Of a stretch of DNA of 64,000 bases, positions 61,712-64,000 are shown piece by piece. The notes beneath the pieces were generated by a model. That model did not search any database and was not told where the DNA came from. It was given only the letters and a program-made list of their open reading frames with translations. This stretch comes from Sphingomonas sp. NFR15 (GTDB taxonomy: Bacteria > Pseudomonadota > Alphaproteobacteria > Sphingomonadales > Sphingomonadaceae): the NCBI RefSeq assembly GCF_900103265.1, contig NZ_FMWX01000001.1, positions 687,753 to 751,752 on the forward strand, given 5' to 3'. The position numbers and the translations under genes were made by a program. The number at the start of each line of letters is the position of its first letter. Positions within the stretch are counted from its first letter, which is position 1.

Positions 61712-63157
61712 ATGGCCATCAATCGCCCGCACGGCACGATCCTGACCGCCGCGATTGCCGCTGCCCTGCTGGCGATCAGCCCAGTGGCCGCGCAGACCGC
61801 CGCGCCCGCGCCCCATTTCCCCGGTGACGGCCAGGGCGCTTTCAAGACGCACCGCTACCGCGATCTGTTCGCCGAGCAACTCGGCACCCAGCCCGGTGCG
61901 GCGCGCGCGAAGATGGAGGCGGCGTTCCAGCAATTCTTCCACGGCGACGGGCAGGAACAGCGCGTTTATTTCGAGACCGGCGCCAACGCCAACGGTCCGC
62001 TCGCTTATGTCACCGATTGGGCGAACAACGACGCGCGCACCGAGGGCATGAGCTACGGCATGATGATCGCGGTCCAGCTCGGCCACAAGCGCGAGTTCGA
62101 CGCGCTGTGGAACTGGTCGAAGACGTACATGCTCGTCACCGATCCCAAGAACCCCTCGGTCGGCTATTTCGCCTGGTCGATGGCGACCGACGGCTCGCCG
62201 CGCTCGACCGGCGCCGCGCCCGATGGCGAGGAATATTATGCGATGGCACTGCTGTTCGCCGCGCGGCGTTGGGGCAATGGCAAGGGCATCTATGATTATC
62301 AGGCCGAAGCCGACAAAATCCTGCGCGGCATGCGCCACCATCCAGTCCTGACCGGCACGCCGCCGTTCCGCATCCACCCCGGTGACGCGCCGTTCGTCCA
62401 GCCCGACCGGCCGTGGCCCAGCCCCAACAATCGCGCGGCCGCCGTCGAAGCGGCGAAAGCGGGCACACCCTGGCCGCCCTTCCGCCCCGATCGCACGCCG
62501 CGCCCCGTCACGGTCGGGCCGATGGTCGATGAGGCGCACATGATGGTGCGCTTCGTCGCCGAGACCAACGTCGATGGCACCGACGCATCCTACCACCTGC
62601 CCGCCTTCTACGAACTCTGGGCGCGCTGGGGCCCCGCCGAGGACCGCGCGTTCTGGGCACGCGCCGCCGATGTCAGCCGCGCGTTCTTCGTCACCGTCAC
62701 CAACCCGAAGACCGGCCTCGCTCCCGATCGCAGCCATTTCGATGGATCGACGATGCTGACGCGCGACGGCAAGCCCGATCCGTTCGGCTATGATAGCTGG
62801 CGCACCGTCAGCAACTGGTCGGTCGATTACGCCTGGTGGGGCAAGGATGCGCGCCAGCGCGTCTTGAGCGACCGGATACAGGGCTTCCTCGCCGCGCAGG
62901 GGATCGACCGCTTCGCCGATCGTTACACGCTCGATGGCACGCCGCTCTCGACGCGCCACTCGCCCGGCATGGTCGCGGCGGCGGCAGTCGGTGGATTCGC
63001 CGCGACGCCGGGCGCGAATTCAAAGGCGTTCCTCAAGGCATTATGGGACATGCCGCTGCCGACCGGCGAGCAACGTTATTTCGACGGCATGCTCTATCTG
63101 ATGAGCATGCTCCACTGTAGCGGCGAATTCCGCATCATCGACGGGCCGGGCCGATAA
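61712..63157 (+). CDS. Secreted GH8 glycoside hydrolase (exo-oligoxylanase-like)
   Basis: 481 aa from ATG 61712, with GGAAGGGG upstream. The signal peptide ends VAAQTA. The GH8 toroid has DARTEGMSYGMMIAVQ with the general-acid Glu111, APDGEEYYAMALLFAARRWG, and VSNWSVDYAWWG. These features are like the reducing-end xylose-releasing exo-oligoxylanase Rex more than endo-cellulases. With the esterase divergent from it, an acetylated xylan oligosaccharide is a likely substrate. Confidence 0.88.
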   Translation: MAINRPHGTILTAAIAAALLAISPVAAQTAAPAPHFPGDGQGAFKTHRYRDLFAEQLGTQPGAARAKMEAAFQQFFHGDGQEQRVYFETGANANGPLAYVTDWANNDARTEGMSYGMMIAVQLGHKREFDALWNWSKTYMLVTDPKNPSVGYFAWSMATDGSPRSTGAAPDGEEYYAMALLFAARRWGNGKGIYDYQAEADKILRGMRHHPVLTGTPPFRIHPGDAPFVQPDRPWPSPNNRAAAVEAAKAGTPWPPFRPDRTPRPVTVGPMVDEAHMMVRFVAETNVDGTDASYHLPAFYELWARWGPAEDRAFWARAADVSRAFFVTVTNPKTGLAPDRSHFDGSTMLTRDGKPDPFGYDSWRTVSNWSVDYAWWGKDARQRVLSDRIQGFLAAQGIDRFADRYTLDGTPLSTRHSPGMVAAAAVGGFAATPGANSKAFLKALWDMPLPTGEQRYFDGMLYLMSMLHCSGEFRIIDGPGR

Positions 63158-63181
63158 GCGCCGTTCGAACCGCGACGGCGC
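63158..63181. terminator. Weak hairpin between GH8 and a TonB receptor
   Basis: GCGCCGT (63158-63164) pairs with ACGGCGC (63175-63181) with a 10-nt loop, in the 39-nt gap between convergent genes. No T-run. Confidence 0.35.
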
Positions 63182-63196
63182 CCACCGCGAGCCCGA

Positions 63197-64000
63197 TCAG
63201 AAACGCGCGTTGACGCCCACCGCGAAGGTGCGGCCCACCCGCGTCTGGTACAACGTGTCCTTGCGCTGGCTGTCGGTATAGAGCCGGTTCTGCTCGTCGG
63301 TGAGGTTCTGCGCTTCGATGATGAGCTTGAAATTCTCGGTGATATTGTACGAGGCCGAGGCGTCGACATACGTGGTCTGCGCATTGCCTTGCAGGTCGCT
63401 GCCCGCCGATGCCGGGATGCCGCGGATGAACGGTCCGCGATAATTGATCGTGCCGCGGATGCTGAACCGGCGATCCTCGTAATAGAGCGTGCCCGAGGCG
63501 GTGTTCTTGGACAGGCCGACGAGATCGTTGGTGGTGGTGACGGTGCAGACGCCGGCGACGCTGGTCAGGCAATAATTGATCCGCGAGGTGACGTGGGTGT
63601 AATTGCCGAGCGCGCCGAAATTGCTCAGCACACCGGGCAGGAAGCTGAACGGCACTTGCGCGTTGATCTCCACGCCCTTGAGCTTGCCGCCCGGCGTGTT
63701 GACCGGGCGCGTCACGCTGAACAGCTCGGTCGGCTGGGTGTTGCTGCCGTCGAGCAACGCCACCGGTAGCCCCAGATCGGTGTACGGCACCAGGCTGGTC
63801 ACGCTCTGGATATAGGTCTTGATGTCCTTGTAGAAGAACGCCGCCGACAGCAGCGAGCCGGGCCGGAAATACCATTCGAGCGCGGCATCGAAGGTGTTCG
63901 CGCGGATCGGCTCGAGCAGCGGGTTGTTGACCGTGCCGGTGCGTGTGACCGGGTTGACGCCGCTCGTCGGGGTGAGCACGCCCAGTTCCGGGCGCGACAT
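63197..64000 (-). CDS. TonB-dependent receptor, C-terminal part (cut by the window)
   Basis: The last 267 residues of a TonB-dependent receptor; the N-terminus lies past 64000. Barrel strands are visible (FDAALEWYFRPGSLLSAAFF, KGVEINAQVPFSFLPG, GTINYRGPF), ending FAVGVNARF with the terminal Phe. EAQNLTDEQNRLYTD is typical of the last strands. It resembles the oligosaccharide-receptor group like the receptor at 43388. Its 3' end faces the GH8 gene. Confidence 0.9.
   Translation of the reverse strand: MSRPELGVLTPTSGVNPVTRTGTVNNPLLEPIRANTFDAALEWYFRPGSLLSAAFFYKDIKTYIQSVTSLVPYTDLGLPVALLDGSNTQPTELFSVTRPVNTPGGKLKGVEINAQVPFSFLPGVLSNFGALGNYTHVTSRINYCLTSVAGVCTVTTTNDLVGLSKNTASGTLYYEDRRFSIRGTINYRGPFIRGIPASAGSDLQGNAQTTYVDASASYNITENFKLIIEAQNLTDEQNRLYTDSQRKDTLYQTRVGRTFAVGVNARF

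Overview
The window is high-GC alphaproteobacterial chromosome, most like a member of the Sphingomonadaceae. The evidence is a complete hopanoid locus, two TonB-dependent receptors, GTG/TTG starts with ATGA/GTGA stop-start overlaps, a direct-repeat LexA box (GTTC-N7-GTTC) before dinB, and several families of short palindromic repeats. No rRNA, CRISPR array, prophage or insertion sequence was seen. The genus is inference; no marker gene was compared.

Left part (59-23083): a tRNA-Cys and a MOSC protein lead into a hopanoid locus of about 22 kb that holds all of hpnA to hpnN. On the minus strand, reading down from 7978, are hpnI, hpnJ, a 65-aa unknown, hpnK, a ferritin-like diiron protein, hpnL and a GT39-like membrane protein. 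Divergent from these is the translationally coupled run hpnA-B-C-D-E-shc-hpnG. Then come hpnH and ispH (minus), hpnM-mlaA (plus), and hpnN with a DUF2141 protein (minus). Together they make squalene through hydroxysqualene, cyclise it, add and process an adenosyl-derived side chain, decorate it with a glucosamine/cyclitol group, and move the lipid to the outer membrane. hpnB and hpnG each carry a palindromic repeat element inserted in frame.

Middle part (23325-30931): a compact four-gene NRPS operon with an A-PCP didomain, a cytochrome P450, a C-A-PCP-TE synthetase and an Sfp-type phosphopantetheinyl transferase. By-eye specificity codes resemble leucine for the first A domain and glycine for the second. 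The TE has cysteine in place of the nucleophilic serine and lacks the usual aspartate. I recognise no described pathway; it is the best candidate for a new system here.

Right part (31093-64000): housekeeping and accessory genes. They include msrB, a PadR regulator with a His/Gly-rich tail, rarA, two PLP enzymes (one exported), a cyclophilin, LexA-boxed dinB, a TetR/SDR pair with an operator inside the promoter spacer, a formaldehyde-dehydrogenase-like enzyme, a TonB receptor with two tandem SGNH hydrolases, a trimeric autotransporter, a GGDEF-EAL protein and a GST. The end carries carbohydrate enzymes (PL10 pectate lyase, GH77, esterase, GH8), a Pit phosphate transporter with a Nudix-DUF47 fusion, and a TonB receptor cut by the window edge. 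Many long opposite-strand ORFs are high-GC shadows and were left out.
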